Below are positions 49,557 through 59,357 of a stretch of DNA of 64,000 bases, in pieces (positions within the stretch are counted from its first letter, which is position 1; each line of letters opens with the position of its first letter). The DNA comes from Xanthomonas fragariae. GTDB lineage: Bacteria; Pseudomonadota; Gammaproteobacteria; Xanthomonadales; Xanthomonadaceae. Below the pieces are notes generated by a model that worked only from the letters and a program-made list of their open reading frames with translations, was not told where the DNA came from and made no database searches. The DNA is taken from the NCBI RefSeq assembly GCF_017603965.1, contig NZ_CP071955.1, forward strand, positions 744,001 through 808,000, written 5' to 3'. Both the position numbers and the translations under genes were made by a program.

Positions 49557-50500
49557 TCGGCGCATGCGCAAAGGTGCCGGGCACGACAGCGCAAAGCCGC
49601 CTATCGCGGCGATCACCTCGACGATGTACTTGCGCGCCACCACCAAACCTGCTTGCCTTGCCGATCCAGCGGTGCCAGCACGCTGTCGTAATAGCGCGCG
49701 TACATGCCCATCCAGTGTTCGTCATCGGGCGGCGCGCCATTGGCATCATGGGAGCAGAGGTCGTACAGGCGGTGGCCGATCGATTTCTTGATCAAATTTT
49801 TTTCTTGCAGGCGAATTCTTGCAGGCGAAGATGCCGATATCGCGCTCCACCAGCGTGTCGCTGGAGATCACCTGTTGCCTGCGTTCGGCTCTTTCCAGGA
49901 GGATCGTTGCGGTCGCCTGTGCGCGCTCGCGTGTCGACACGTGCACCTCTTCGAAACACAGTGCGCGCTATCTCACAAAACGTGCCGCCTGCTGTGCCTG
50001 ACGAAGGCCGAGCGGGATCAAAGGCGAGCTCTGCACGCCAGCAAAATAGTTCTGTTCGTCGTTGGAGAGGGATTGGCCATGACGTACAAAGTAGAGAGGC
50101 ATTGCGTTTTTCCGGTGTGCTCTACTGTTCAATGAAACTGAGCGCACTGCCAGACGGATGGCAGCGTGCTCTGCTCGCGGTCAAATGTTCTACATGATTG
50201 CCCGGCAACGCTTGCCCTATCAGAGCCGGATCCACCAACTGTTGCATGCTGGCGTGTGCCGAATGCGTTGCAAACCGGGTTGAACAGCTGGAAGTCGTAG
50301 GCCGCGTGCGGCGCGGACTGCAGATACGGCGCAAGGAACTGATCGTCATCGCCTTTATCGGTGTCGTCGCCGGTGATCACTTGGCCGAACACATACATCC
50401 CGGAGCGGATGTCTGCATCGAAGATGCGATTGAGATGATCTATAAGGCCATGTGCTTGGGTCCGGACATCGCATAAACGTGTGTGTGGTTGCATGTTGAA
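49557..50500 (-). pseudogene. Eroded gene remnants of unknown identity
   Basis: Several minus-strand frames carry protein-like fragments. One, near 49795-49620, has DANGAPPDDEHWMGMYARYY then DSVLAPLDRQGKQVWWW. Another, near 50460-50230, has HGLIDHLNRIFDADIRSGMY then FGQVITGDDTDKGDDDQFL. Stops and frame changes separate them. They look like parts of one larger, formerly coding gene. I do not recognise the family. Confidence 0.45.
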
Positions 50501-50722
50501 GCGGTACGTCGTTGCAGATGCATGTGCGATGCCAGTGTTGCCGAGCGGCATCCAGGCCGCAAGCACAGGACAGCCGATGCAGTCGCTTGGCGGAGAGCGG
50601 TGAACCGACTGTGCATCTGTCGTTGTCTCTGCTGCTCTGCGTACTGGACGATGCGCGAGCTCATCCCGCACGCCAGGATCGCGTGCGGGCCGCTAAACTG
50701 TGCGCACACCCACCGGTCACCG

Positions 50723-51274
50723 ATGCTCATGCGCAATCCACTGCAAGAACAGCTGCTAAAGGCTGGGCTGGTCAAAAAAGCCCAGGTGGACAAGGTCGCG
50801 CGCGAGCAGTTCAAGCAGCGTCATGCCAAGGGTGTGGCGGTGGCGCCTGCGGACGCGGACAAGGTCGATGCGGCGCGTCTGCAGGCCGAACGCGCCGAAC
50901 GCGATCGTGCGCTGGCCGAAGAGCGCAATGTCCAGTTGCGCCGTCAGGAAGCGTTGGCCCAGGTTCGGCAGATCGTGAAGACCAGCAAGGTCAAGCGCGA
51001 AGGCGAGATCGCCTACCGTTTTAACGATGGCAGCGTCATCCGCAGCGTATTGGTCAACCCAACGCTGCGCAACCAGTTGGCCGGTGGCGCATTGGTGATC
51101 GTGCGCTACGGCGATGGCTTCGAGCTGATCCCGCGCGCGGCCGCAGACAAGGTCTATAGCCGCGATGCAGAGACTGTGGTGCTGGATCATGGCCGCAACA
51201 GCGCGCCGACATCGGCGGACAGCGACGACGACGATTACAGCCAGTTCAAGGTGCCGGACGATCTGATCTGGTAA
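50723..51274 (+). CDS. DUF2058 family protein (YaiL-like)
   Basis: 183 residues from ATG 50723 (MLMRNPLQEQLLKAGLVKKA); ATG 50729 is an alternative. The opening LQEQLLKAGLV is the DUF2058 hallmark. A long charged helix follows (DAARLQAERAERDRALAEE), then a small beta domain (EIAYRFNDGSVIRSVLVN) and an acidic end (DSDDDDYSQFKVPDDLIW). E. coli YaiL is described as nucleoprotein/polynucleotide-associated, but no activity is established. Confidence 0.85.
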   Translation: MLMRNPLQEQLLKAGLVKKAQVDKVAREQFKQRHAKGVAVAPADADKVDAARLQAERAERDRALAEERNVQLRRQEALAQVRQIVKTSKVKREGEIAYRFNDGSVIRSVLVNPTLRNQLAGGALVIVRYGDGFELIPRAAADKVYSRDAETVVLDHGRNSAPTSADSDDDDYSQFKVPDDLIW

Positions 51275-51332
51275 GTGGCCGCGTGTCAAGCTGCGCGCTA
51301 CCCTGGCTTTCTTTGTCACTACTCATCTGGTC

Positions 51333-51890
51333 ATGTCGATCGTTCTTACGCCGTTCGCCCGTACCCGTTTGTTTCCGCGCGATGGCCGTCGCACTGCCAT
51401 CCAGGGCTGCACGCCCGAGCAATTCGTCCAGCGGCTCAATGACGAAATGCCGCTGCGCGTGATTGAAGGCTATGCACCGTTTTGCCAGTTGCATGTGCAC
51501 CGTAACTGGACCCCGACCCGCTGCCTCACTGCGCCCATCACCGACGACAATCGGCACCTGTTGCGTTCCGGCTATGAAGCGCGCAGCAGGCAGGAATTGC
51601 CGGTGCTGGTGCGTTGGTTCGAAGGTGTCGAGCCGCCGGTGGCCGGATACCTGCTGCCCATCCTCTACAGTGGCGATCAGTTGGCCAAGGAAGGCTCGCC
51701 CATCGCTGCGGAGTGGGGCGTGGTCGGCTGTCTCTACACCGCCGAGCCGGACGAAATCCCGATGGCGCCGATCACCATGTTGCGTAATGCATTGGGGGTG
51801 GAAGAAGGCGGCTCCGGCGTTCCACTGGATCGTGACGCGTATCGGCGCAGCGTGGCGTTTTGGGAGCGCAACGCGAATTGGCGCCCGTAG
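51333..51890 (+). CDS. DUF3228 family protein
   Basis: 185 residues. Conserved opening SIVLTPFARTRLFPRDG, then IQGCTPEQFVQRLN, YAPFCQLHVHRNWTPTRCLT, VVGCLYTAEPDEIPMAPIT and MLRNALGVEEGGSGVPLDR, which I recall as DUF3228 features. Soluble, no signal peptide; function unknown. Starts 58 bases after the DUF2058 gene. Confidence 0.78.
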   Translation: MSIVLTPFARTRLFPRDGRRTAIQGCTPEQFVQRLNDEMPLRVIEGYAPFCQLHVHRNWTPTRCLTAPITDDNRHLLRSGYEARSRQELPVLVRWFEGVEPPVAGYLLPILYSGDQLAKEGSPIAAEWGVVGCLYTAEPDEIPMAPITMLRNALGVEEGGSGVPLDRDAYRRSVAFWERNANWRP

Positions 51891-52025
51891 CCGGTATGCG
51901 TCTGGCTCCCTGCGCAGTTTTCTCGCGCAGTGAGCGAGGTGCTTGCCGGACGCTCACCTGCACAGCGATGCAGTGCGGTGCCGTGTTGTTGCAGCGAGAG
52001 TGCAGGTCGTAATTCGGCAGGCTTT

Positions 52026-52616
52026 CTAGAACCGATATTCGGCATTCACCGACGCCATATCGCTGCTCAGGTCTACATCGAATTTCTTGGCGTTGTAATG
52101 GTCGTAGTTCACGCCGAGGCTGAAATGCTCGCCCAGGTTGTAACCGACGCCTGCGCCCGCATACCATGACAGCTTGTCCAGATCGGAGCGATCGGACACT
52201 GTGTCCTCGCTCAGGCCATGGCCCTTCCAGCCGTAGAGTCCGCCGCGTATTCCGGCGTACCACTTGTCCCCCAGTGCGAATCGCTGGTTCAGGCCAACGG
52301 TCCAGCCATGAAGCTCGCTTTCATCCTCGATCACCGAGCCGCCGTTGAAAAGATTGCTTGCCTGAATATTGCCCAGATCGTTGTAACCCACCTCAAGGCC
52401 GATCGACAGCCAAGGAAATAAGACGTTCCGGCGATAACCGACGGAAACGCTGTAGCCGGTATCGCCTCCATCGTAGGCTCCGCTCTTGAGCGACGTACGG
52501 CCGGCGCCACCGTTGACGAACCAACCTGTACCGTCGGCATAGGTCTGTGCAAACACATCGGGTGCTGCCGTCATTGCCAGCGCCGAAAGGGCCAAAGCGA
52601 CCATGGTGTTCTTCAT
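52026..52616 (-). CDS. Outer-membrane beta-barrel protein (OmpA/Ail-like)
   Basis: 196 residues from ATG 52616 (MKNTMVALALSALAMTA); ATG 52622 is also possible. Signal peptide to about VFAQ, then alternating amphipathic strands rich in Gly, Tyr and Trp (GWFVNGGAGRTSLKSG, LSIGLEVGYNDLGN, WYAGAGVGYNLGEHFSLGVN) ending in the outer-membrane C-terminal signature YRF. Eight strands fit the length. A surface or stress porin role is inferred only from the fold. Confidence 0.83.
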   Translation of the reverse strand: MKNTMVALALSALAMTAAPDVFAQTYADGTGWFVNGGAGRTSLKSGAYDGGDTGYSVSVGYRRNVLFPWLSIGLEVGYNDLGNIQASNLFNGGSVIEDESELHGWTVGLNQRFALGDKWYAGIRGGLYGWKGHGLSEDTVSDRSDLDKLSWYAGAGVGYNLGEHFSLGVNYDHYNAKKFDVDLSSDMASVNAEYRF

Positions 52617-52889
52617 GAGCATTTCTCTCGAGTGTGCGAGTACGGGGAGTGATGCACGCAGGTATCCGGTGACAGAGGATGAGCGTGGCGACGCGACGTT
52701 ATCCAGCTGAGTTTGGAAAGTTGTTAGGCGCAGTCACGGGCGCTGGGCAGCCGGTGTCCTCACAAATGTCTTTGGGTGGGAGCGCCCTGGTCGGTTGCTT
52801 CGCCGCTACGCATACAGCTGCGCTCTGCGTCGTAGGGAGTGGAATTTCATTTGGGATGGTGGTAGATATAAAGCAGTTGCACATGGCTT

Positions 52890-53035
52890 TAGAGCGGCTA
52901 ACAAAATGACTGCGCCGCCGCCAGGCGAGCGCGGCCGGTGCTCGAAATCGGCATGTACCACGCGTACACTCCGGTTGCTCCGCGCCGTCCGCACCCACCT
53001 GATGACTGCTCGCTGCGTTTTGTTAGCTGCTCTTA
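52890..53035. repeat. Palindromic dispersed repeat, copy D
   Basis: AGAGCGGCTAACAAAA at the left, ttttgttagctgctct at the right, and the same central block as copy C. An IS701-type element is inserted at the TTAG that forms its right edge. Confidence 0.85.
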
Positions 53036-53036
53036 G

Positions 53037-54482
53037 TCCTACTGTGTCATAAATAGGTTATCCTGCAAGCAGTCTCTCCCACGGCGGGATCGTGATGGCC
53101 GCAGTCAGCAACAAAGCGCGTTTCTCCGCTTATCTCGATGAACTCTCCGCTGCGCTCGGTCATGCTGACCGCACTGCGGGCCTGCGAGGCTATTGCAGTG
53201 CGTTGATGCTGCCTTTGGAGCGCAAGAGTGTTGAGCCCCTGGCTGCTCATCTGGATCCGCTTCGAACCAGGGCTCGCCATCAAGCCTTGCACCACTTCGT
53301 GGCCAAATCAGAGTGGTCCGATGCGGCCATGTTGGAGCGGGTTCGTCAGTACGTTTCGTCGCTGCTGGATTTGAAAGACGAGGTGTACTGGATCGTGGGC
53401 GACACGGGTTTTCGCAAGAAGGGCAGGTATTCGGTCGGTGTGGCCCGACAGGACTGCGGCGAGATCGGCAAGCAGGACAATTGCCAGGTGGCCGTGAGCG
53501 TATCGTTGGCGACGCCGGCAGCGAGCATTCCGATCGCTTTCAGGCTGTATCTGCCTGAAGACTGGGCCAGCGATGCAGCACGCCGGGGAAAAGCGGGAAT
53601 TCCCCACGAGATTGAGTTCGCGACCAAACCGCAGATCGCACTGGCGCAGATGAAAGCAGCCCATGCCACGGGAGTGGCGCGCGGCACGGTGTTGGCCGAT
53701 GCAGCCTATGGCAGCAATACGGCCTGGCGTGACGCGCTGGCTTGCCTGGAACTGAACTATGCGGTGGGAATCGTGTCGAGCGTGAAAGTCTGGCCGCCCG
53801 GACAAAGGCCCGAATCGCCGGCGGCGTGGAAAGGCCAAGGCCGACCTCCGGTTCGCCATCGTCGTACAGCCGACCATCAGCCACAGTCGGTGCAAGCGCT
53901 GGCGCTGTCGTTACCCTCCCGCGCCTTCAGGACAGTCGCGTGGCGGGAAGGCGGCAACGCACCGTTGTCGGGACGTTTCGCCGCCGTACGCGTACGTGCA
54001 GCACAAGGTGATCGCTTGCGTCAGGAGGAATGGCTGTTGATCGAATGGCCCAAAGGCCAAGACAGGCCGACCCGATACTTTCTGTCCAACCTGCCGGCAA
54101 ACACGCCGCGCAAGGATCTGGTAAGGACGGTCAAGGCGCGCTGGCGGATTGAACGCGATTATCAGGATCTGAAACAGGAATTTGGCCTGGATCACTACGA
54201 AGGCCGTGGCTGGCGGGGCTTCCATCATCACGCGACGTTATGCATCGCTGCCTATGGGTACCTGGTTGCTGAACGCTTGCGCGGGGCGCATCAAAAAAAA
54301 CCCTCGGAATGCGCGGAATCTCCCTTACCCGAGAAGTACCGACCGCGCGGCAAGGCAATCGCGCGCCCAGCGCCACGCGAGCGACTCGATCGCGACGCTG
54401 CGCTGGACAATCGCCATGGACATCGCAGCGGCACTACTTGACGGGATGCCTCCGCATCTGCGGATTTAATGACACAGTAGGA
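53037..54482 (+). mobile_element. IS701-family insertion sequence with TTAG target duplication
   Basis: 1446 bases bounded by inverted ends TCCTACTGTGTCAT and ATGACACAGTAGGA. TTAG lies on both sides (53033-53036 and 54483-54486), matching the four-base YTAR duplication of the family. Confidence 0.88.
53092..54441 (+). pseudogene. IS701-type transposase, C-terminus frameshifted
   Basis: 449 residues read in one frame. DDE-transposase features: WIVGDTGFRKKGRYSVGVAR, CGEIGKQDNCQVAVSVSLA, VLADAAYGSNTAWRDAL, and the C-terminal VKARWRIERDYQDLKQEFGL with the catalytic Glu. After PLPEKYRPRG the frame drifts, whereas another frame ending near 54469 carries the expected end (IATLRWTIAMDIAAALL). An indel lies at roughly 54300-54400, just after a run of eight A's. 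The family's first Asp usually reads DDTGF; here GDTGF retains one Asp. Activity is doubtful. Confidence 0.75.
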
Positions 54483-54484
54483 TT

Positions 54485-54640
54485 AGGGAAGCGCTGAACA
54501 ACTCACGACGTGGCGAATGAAATCAGAATGTTGCTCAAACGCGACAACCGTCCATACTGAAACTCAAGCGCTTATGCATAGTGGCGATTGTTTGAGTTGT
54601 TGATCTAAAGCGCATGCAAGCGTTGTTCAGAGCTTCCCTG
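54485..54640. mobile_element. 156-bp element with IS-like inverted ends (MITE-like)
   Basis: AGGGAAGCKCTGAACAAC occurs at both ends in inverted orientation with one mismatch; no ORF inside. Probably a non-autonomous derivative of an IS. Before the IS701 insertion it directly abutted repeat copy D. Confidence 0.6.
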
Positions 54641-54696
54641 GAGAGGAGCGCTGTTATAGGCCGCATTGTGAGCGAGCGTTGGAACAGGAGAATCAC

Positions 54697-55128
54697 ATGA
54701 CCTTGCAGGTCATCGGCGCCGGCCTTGGTCGAACCGGCACTTTGTCGTTGAAGTTCGCGCTCGAACATCTGGGGTTCGGGCCCTGCTACCACGCGACCGA
54801 GGTTGCCGCGACCATGCGGAGGTCGGTGCCGCTGTGGAACGCAGTCGAACGCGGAGCGCCTGACTGGAAGGCGATTTTCGCTGGCTATCGATCGACCACC
54901 GATCATCCAGGCTGCTATTACTGGCAACAGCTGATGGATGTTTACGACCAAGCCAAGGTGATCCTAACGGTGCGTGATCCCGATAGCTGGTTCGATTCAG
55001 TAACTCATACGATCCTGGCACCCAATCGCAAAAGCACGTTTCTTGGCCCGGAGGGTGAAACGTTCAGTAGGTTCCTGAAGCATCATTTCGTCGATCATAT
55101 GGACGATAGCGCCTTCATGGCCGAGTGA
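54697..55128 (+). pseudogene. P-loop sulfotransferase-like protein truncated by an IS3-type element
   Basis: 143 residues from ATG 54697. The 5'-phosphosulfate-binding loop is clear (VIGAGLGRTGTLSLKFAL), followed by HLGFGPCYH, YYWQQLMDVYDQAKVILTVR and DPDSWFDSV, typical of sulfotransferase family 4 proteins of about 200-220 residues. The last codons run into the left end of the IS3-type element, which supplies the stop. The missing C-terminal part is not found on the other side of the IS. Confidence 0.75.
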
Positions 55129-55175
55129 ACCGCCCCGGGATTTCGGGAGGCTCCAACTCTTGAGAAGATGGAGCG

Positions 55176-55496
55176 ATGAGCAAGACGAAGTATTCACCGG
55201 AAGTACGAGCGCGCGCGGTTCGGCTGGTGCGGGAGCATCAGGGGGAGTACGGCTCGCAGTGGGCGGCGATCGAGTCGATTGCCGGGAAGATTGGCTGTTC
55301 GTCGCAGACGCTGTGCAACTGGGTGCGGCAGGCCGAGCGTGATGCTGGCGAGCGTTCGGGATTGAGCACGGACGAGCGTGCGCAGTTGAAGACACTGCTG
55401 CGGGAGAATCGTGAGCTGCGGCAGGCCAACGAGATCCTGCGCAAGGCCAGCGCGTATTTTGCCTAGGCCGAGCTCGACCGCCGCTTCAAGCCCTGA
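55176..55496 (+). pseudogene. IS3 OrfA (helix-turn-helix subunit), nonsense near the end
   Basis: [20 protein letters not shown] opens the DNA-binding HTH ([16 protein letters not shown]), followed by the leucine zipper region ([20 protein letters not shown]). A TAG at 55464 replaces the usual Gln of the AYFAQAELD ending; beyond it AELDRRFKP runs to a natural TGA at 55494. Confidence 0.8.
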
Positions 55497-55504
55497 CCAC
55501 GTTC

Positions 55505-56389
55505 GTGACCGAACATTGCGATGTTCACGGGGTCGAGCCAATCTGCAAGGTGCTGCAGGTTGCCCCGTCGACGTATTACCGCCACGCGCAGCGGGAAGTG
55601 GACGCGAACTTGCGCCCGAAGCGCTGGTGGAAGGACCAGGCGCTGCGCCCGCAGATCCGGCGGGTATGGGAGCAGAACCGACAGGTGTACGGGGTGCGCA
55701 AGGTCTGGCGGCAGCTCAAGCGCGAGGGCTATGCGGTGGCCCGCTGCACGGTGGAGCGACTGATGGGCGCACTTGGCCTGCGCGGCGTGGTGCGGGGGAA
55801 GGTGGTCAAGACCACGATCAGCGACAAGCGGCCGTGCCCGCTGGACAAGGTGAACCGACAGTTCCATGCGCCGTCGCCGAACCGACTGTGGGTCAGCGAC
55901 TTCACCTATGTCTCGACCTGGGCCGGGTTCGTGTACGTGGCCTTCGTGATCGACGTGTACGCACGGCGGATCGTGGGCTGGAAGGTGTCGCAGACGGCGC
56001 ACACGGACTTCGTGCTGGACGCGCTGGAGCAAGCGTTGCATGCGCGGCGGCCCACCGAAGGCGGCCTGATCCACCACTGCGACCGCGGCGTGCAGTATGT
56101 GTCGATCCGCTACACCGAGCGGCTGGCCGACGCCGGGATCGAGCCGTCGGTGGGCAGCGTGGGCGATAGCTAAGACAACGCGCTGGCCGAGACGATCAAC
56201 GGGTTGTACAAGGCTGAGGTGATCCACCGGCGCTCATGGCGCAATCGCCAGGACGTCGAACTGGCCACGCTGGATTGGGTGGACTGGTACAACCACAAAC
56301 GCTTGCTGGGGTCGATCGGGAACATTCCGCCAGCGGAAGCCGAAGAGGCTTACTATCGACAACAAGCCGGTTACGCCAAAGCGGCGTGA
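55505..56389 (+). pseudogene. IS3 OrfB transposase (rve integrase core) with an internal stop
   Basis: Starts GTG 55505 (MTEHCDVHGVEPICKVL). The HTH_21 region VYGVRKVWRQLKREG and the integrase core follow, with WVSDFTYV (first Asp) and HHCDRGVQYVS (second Asp). The codon after GDS is TAA (56171), where the family has Tyr in SYDNALAET. The catalytic Glu of NALAETINGLYKAEV therefore lies beyond the stop, and the sequence continues normally to AGYAKAA at 56386. One point mutation has inactivated the element. Confidence 0.85.
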
Positions 56390-56439
56390 CTCAAACCAAA
56401 CGGCCTCCCAACTTCCCGGGGCGGTTCATATCAGCGCAT

Positions 56440-56494
56440 TTCGATAGGCAACTTCGCTTTGGACTTTTGCCGCCCAAGCAGAATTAGTAAAAAT
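56440..56494 (+). promoter_or_regulatory. Imperfect PIP-box-like motif with downstream -10
   Basis: TTCGA-N8-TTCGC (56440-56457) followed 30 bases later by TAAAAAT (56488-56494). HrpX-regulated effector genes carry TTCGB-N15-TTCGB about 30 bases before the -10, and N8 variants have been reported. The first half-site has A instead of B, and the ATG is ~270 bases further on, so this is tentative. Confidence 0.3.
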
Positions 56495-56762
56495 AGGGCT
56501 TGCTACTTAATCTTGACTCAATAGTGCATAGATTCACCTCATTATTCTAGAAAATGAATAAAGGTTGTAAAACCTCCAATTGGGAGGTGAGTTCAGCCAC
56601 CTTAAAAGCCGCCGAAGCTGCGCGTTAAGAGTGTCCATGAGCATGGCGAGATGTCGCACACGCTTCCAGCCTGATGCTGTAGACCGCAGTTGCTCGTAAT
56701 CCATGCACGTGAAGTGCACCGGATTATTTTAAGAAAATTTTAACCATGCATGGGAGTTGATC

Positions 56763-59213
56763 ATGTTAAAGGCCAAGTCAGTTATTCCAAAATATTCATC
56801 GTTTGAAACATCAGAAACATCGGCGGATTCGGTGAGCGCTGAATTTAATAATAATAAATCAATTATTGATGGGAAGGAAAGTGACACTTCACGCTTTTCA
56901 GTGCTGAGCTCCTCATTGTCACCTGCTCCACAACGCGCTCTTAAATTTAAGAAAAGCTATAGCGCAGCAACTATTGATGGGAAAATATATCATCCCAATG
57001 AAAAAACAGATTCAAGCATAGTTGACTTTCTTTCTCAGTCTTTGTCGAACAATGCCTATCGTTCGGAAAAACACCTCCGTAGGCGTGCGCTTGCATATAT
57101 AAACCATATAAATGCCGAGAATAAAATTATTTCTAATGCTTGCTTCGCAATGAAAGATGTAAGCTCATTTGCTCACAAACAGTCAGAATGGCTTTGCCAT
57201 CTAGAGCGTAGCTCATGGAAAGATGAGCCTGCGCTACAACGTCGTGACCGTCAACAGCTTGGCGATGAGATCCTTGGACTCAAACAACCGGATGCACAAT
57301 CCCCTTATGCCAAGGCACGTGTTTGGAGAATCTCGGACCAGGCAGCGTCCGCTTTTGCGATGATGTTGAAAGGAGAATTGGGCCCATTCACTAAAGAGCA
57401 AGTAAAAACAGGCTTTGAACTGTGTCAAGAGGGCGAATTGTTGGCGGGACGTTTAAAAATACAGGCGAGAATGGCGTTTCGCTTGAAGAATCGCCACGAC
57501 GCTAACCGCTCGGGGACACATTCAGTTAAGAGCACATCAGGCATGCATCTGTCCAACGATGTAGGCACCCAGATCCGCGAATTCTTTCAGATTCCAGTTA
57601 TGTCGGGAACATCAGGGACATCGTCGGACGTGGTTATCGCTGCCCGCTATGCAGCTATGCATTCAGGTCTTCAATGGTCCGCGCCAGAGTTGACCATTGA
57701 TCAAGCGAAAGACGCTTTAATTGATTTGTCGTTGGATTTCTTCAGGCAAAATAGCCCTGCTATAGTAATGGCCCTACGTATGAATAGCCTACGAAAGAAC
57801 CAAGGTCTTCCCCACAAGGAGGTGGATAGATATCAGGTATTTACCCATAGTTACGCTGAAATTCACGGTGCAATTTCACTCACGATTGATGGAATCGATC
57901 CGACTGACAAGGCCGGAGTTGAAAATCAGCTATATAGCTACACTCTTGATGCAAAGGTAACATTGATGAAGACAGCTGGTCGTTTGATTGAAGAAGCGAC
58001 CGGTAAAAGTGAAACCGCTAAGATCAACGTCGCCTCTCTGCAAACTCCGCAGCTTCGGCGAGTTATAGAAAAAAAAAAGATAGTGCAAAAAGTAGCGGAA
58101 CTTTACAACAAAATGGGTAAGGTTGGAAATTTTTCTGCGCTTGAGGGGATAATTAATGAATCGTCCGTCAAAGATCTTCTAGTAAATGACAAGTCGGAAA
58201 TTTCTAGAGACTACGCTGATGGAAAACCCTTGATGGTTCGAGGTCTGCGATTCCCGAATGATCGTGAGGCAACCAACAGTTTTGGTTCAACCGGGAAAAC
58301 ACCCGCAAAAAGAGAAGTTGATACGCTTTGCAATAATTCAACCGCATTTGATATTGTGATGACGCCTTTTTCCATTATAAATGCAAAGGCAAAGGGCGCG
58401 ACCATATCCGAGATGAAAGTTCCTCATAGGCCAAAGTGGAAAGGGTTACCTTCAGTACTATATAAGGCTACTGCAGTTGGCGCCCTCCCGGAATATGCTA
58501 AGGCACGACCAGGATTTGGAGACGTTCATTCATTTAATTCGAACAAGGCATTTAATTCTGAATTTGCAAGGGCTTGCAACTCACTTAGCCACGCGGAGAA
58601 AATGGGGCTTATTGAAAATAGTTTAAAGCATTATATAAAGCCTGACCCAGATAGAAATTCATATGATTTCTACCACTCTCTTGATGATTTGGTCGATGCC
58701 CAGTGCATGCTGCAATCAAGAAAGCCTGGCTCTATTTTGAGGCACAACGAGTATTGCGCCAAGCTGGAATTATGGGATGCTAAAGCTATAGAAGTTGGAG
58801 AGTCACGCCCGGTAGCCGTAGCAACGTTGATAGAGTTCAATATCGAAATGTTGTCCGCTGCGCGTTATATTGAGGATGAGGGCTACGATGGAAAATTGAT
58901 CTCGGATTTTCTTGAGCGTCAATTTTCTTGGCTTGGCCAAAATGCTGCGCTTGGCAAGGAAGACACGCTAAAAAAGCTTTCGGGACTGTCTTTTCATGAA
59001 AGAAAAACTGTTGCGAAAAAGGTCTGTGAGGCGCTCCGTCAAGGCGTTTCGCTTTGTATTTACGAGAAAGATAAGGAAGGAAGTCGAATTCGAGAATTGA
59101 GCCTGCTTGACTTCAATGCCTATGACATTATGCGTGGGATCGAGCTCTTTCTTTCTTCCAAGCTTCTCCAGCCTCCGACTGCGGCCGGTCCAACTATCAA
59201 GTCCAGCCTGTAG
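56763..59213 (+). CDS. Unrecognised 816-residue protein, AT-rich, candidate type III effector
   Basis: ATG 56763 (MLKAKSVIPKYSSFETSETS) follows GGGAG; TTG two codons earlier is possible. Much more AT-rich than its neighbours and with different codon use, lying between an IS3- and an IS30-type element, so acquired. The first ~70 residues are Ser/Thr/Asn-rich and poor in acidic residues, as in type III secretion signals. The rest is mostly helical, with no signal peptide or membrane spans. Notable segments are HSYAEIHGAISLTIDGIDP (~365), ALEGIINESSVKDLL, GLRFPNDREATNSFG and EFNIEMLSAARYIEDEGYDG. No family or catalytic motif is recognised; an effector role is inference from composition, N-terminus and context. 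Confidence 0.6.
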   Translation: MLKAKSVIPKYSSFETSETSADSVSAEFNNNKSIIDGKESDTSRFSVLSSSLSPAPQRALKFKKSYSAATIDGKIYHPNEKTDSSIVDFLSQSLSNNAYRSEKHLRRRALAYINHINAENKIISNACFAMKDVSSFAHKQSEWLCHLERSSWKDEPALQRRDRQQLGDEILGLKQPDAQSPYAKARVWRISDQAASAFAMMLKGELGPFTKEQVKTGFELCQEGELLAGRLKIQARMAFRLKNRHDANRSGTHSVKSTSGMHLSNDVGTQIREFFQIPVMSGTSGTSSDVVIAARYAAMHSGLQWSAPELTIDQAKDALIDLSLDFFRQNSPAIVMALRMNSLRKNQGLPHKEVDRYQVFTHSYAEIHGAISLTIDGIDPTDKAGVENQLYSYTLDAKVTLMKTAGRLIEEATGKSETAKINVASLQTPQLRRVIEKKKIVQKVAELYNKMGKVGNFSALEGIINESSVKDLLVNDKSEISRDYADGKPLMVRGLRFPNDREATNSFGSTGKTPAKREVDTLCNNSTAFDIVMTPFSIINAKAKGATISEMKVPHRPKWKGLPSVLYKATAVGALPEYAKARPGFGDVHSFNSNKAFNSEFARACNSLSHAEKMGLIENSLKHYIKPDPDRNSYDFYHSLDDLVDAQCMLQSRKPGSILRHNEYCAKLELWDAKAIEVGESRPVAVATLIEFNIEMLSAARYIEDEGYDGKLISDFLERQFSWLGQNAALGKEDTLKKLSGLSFHERKTVAKKVCEALRQGVSLCIYEKDKEGSRIRELSLLDFNAYDIMRGIELFLSSKLLQPPTAAGPTIKSSL

Positions 59214-59357
59214 TGGTATGCGCTTATGCTGGTCAGCTGGATTACTCGTCCGTATTCAAAGGCCATTACCGGAGGGTTCTTTGTGCCTGCAGCGTCTTGC
59301 GGGCACAACCGACGCGATGCCTGTTGTCGACTCCCCGTAATTCAATGCCAGGGCGAA

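Larger units (their letters stand above)
55126..56428 (+). mobile_element. IS3-family insertion sequence (decayed)
   Basis: 1303 bases between inverted ends TGAACCGCCCCGGGA and its complement, with two consecutive transposase frames. Flanking bases are gag and tat, so no target duplication remains; this suggests a deletion or recombination next to the element. Confidence 0.88.

Noticed and set aside
56534..56719. 61-codon minus-strand ORF before the AT-rich gene
   Set aside because: It reads a little like a transposase end (RHLAMLMDTLNAQLRRLL) but lacks an IS context of its own; too short to support.
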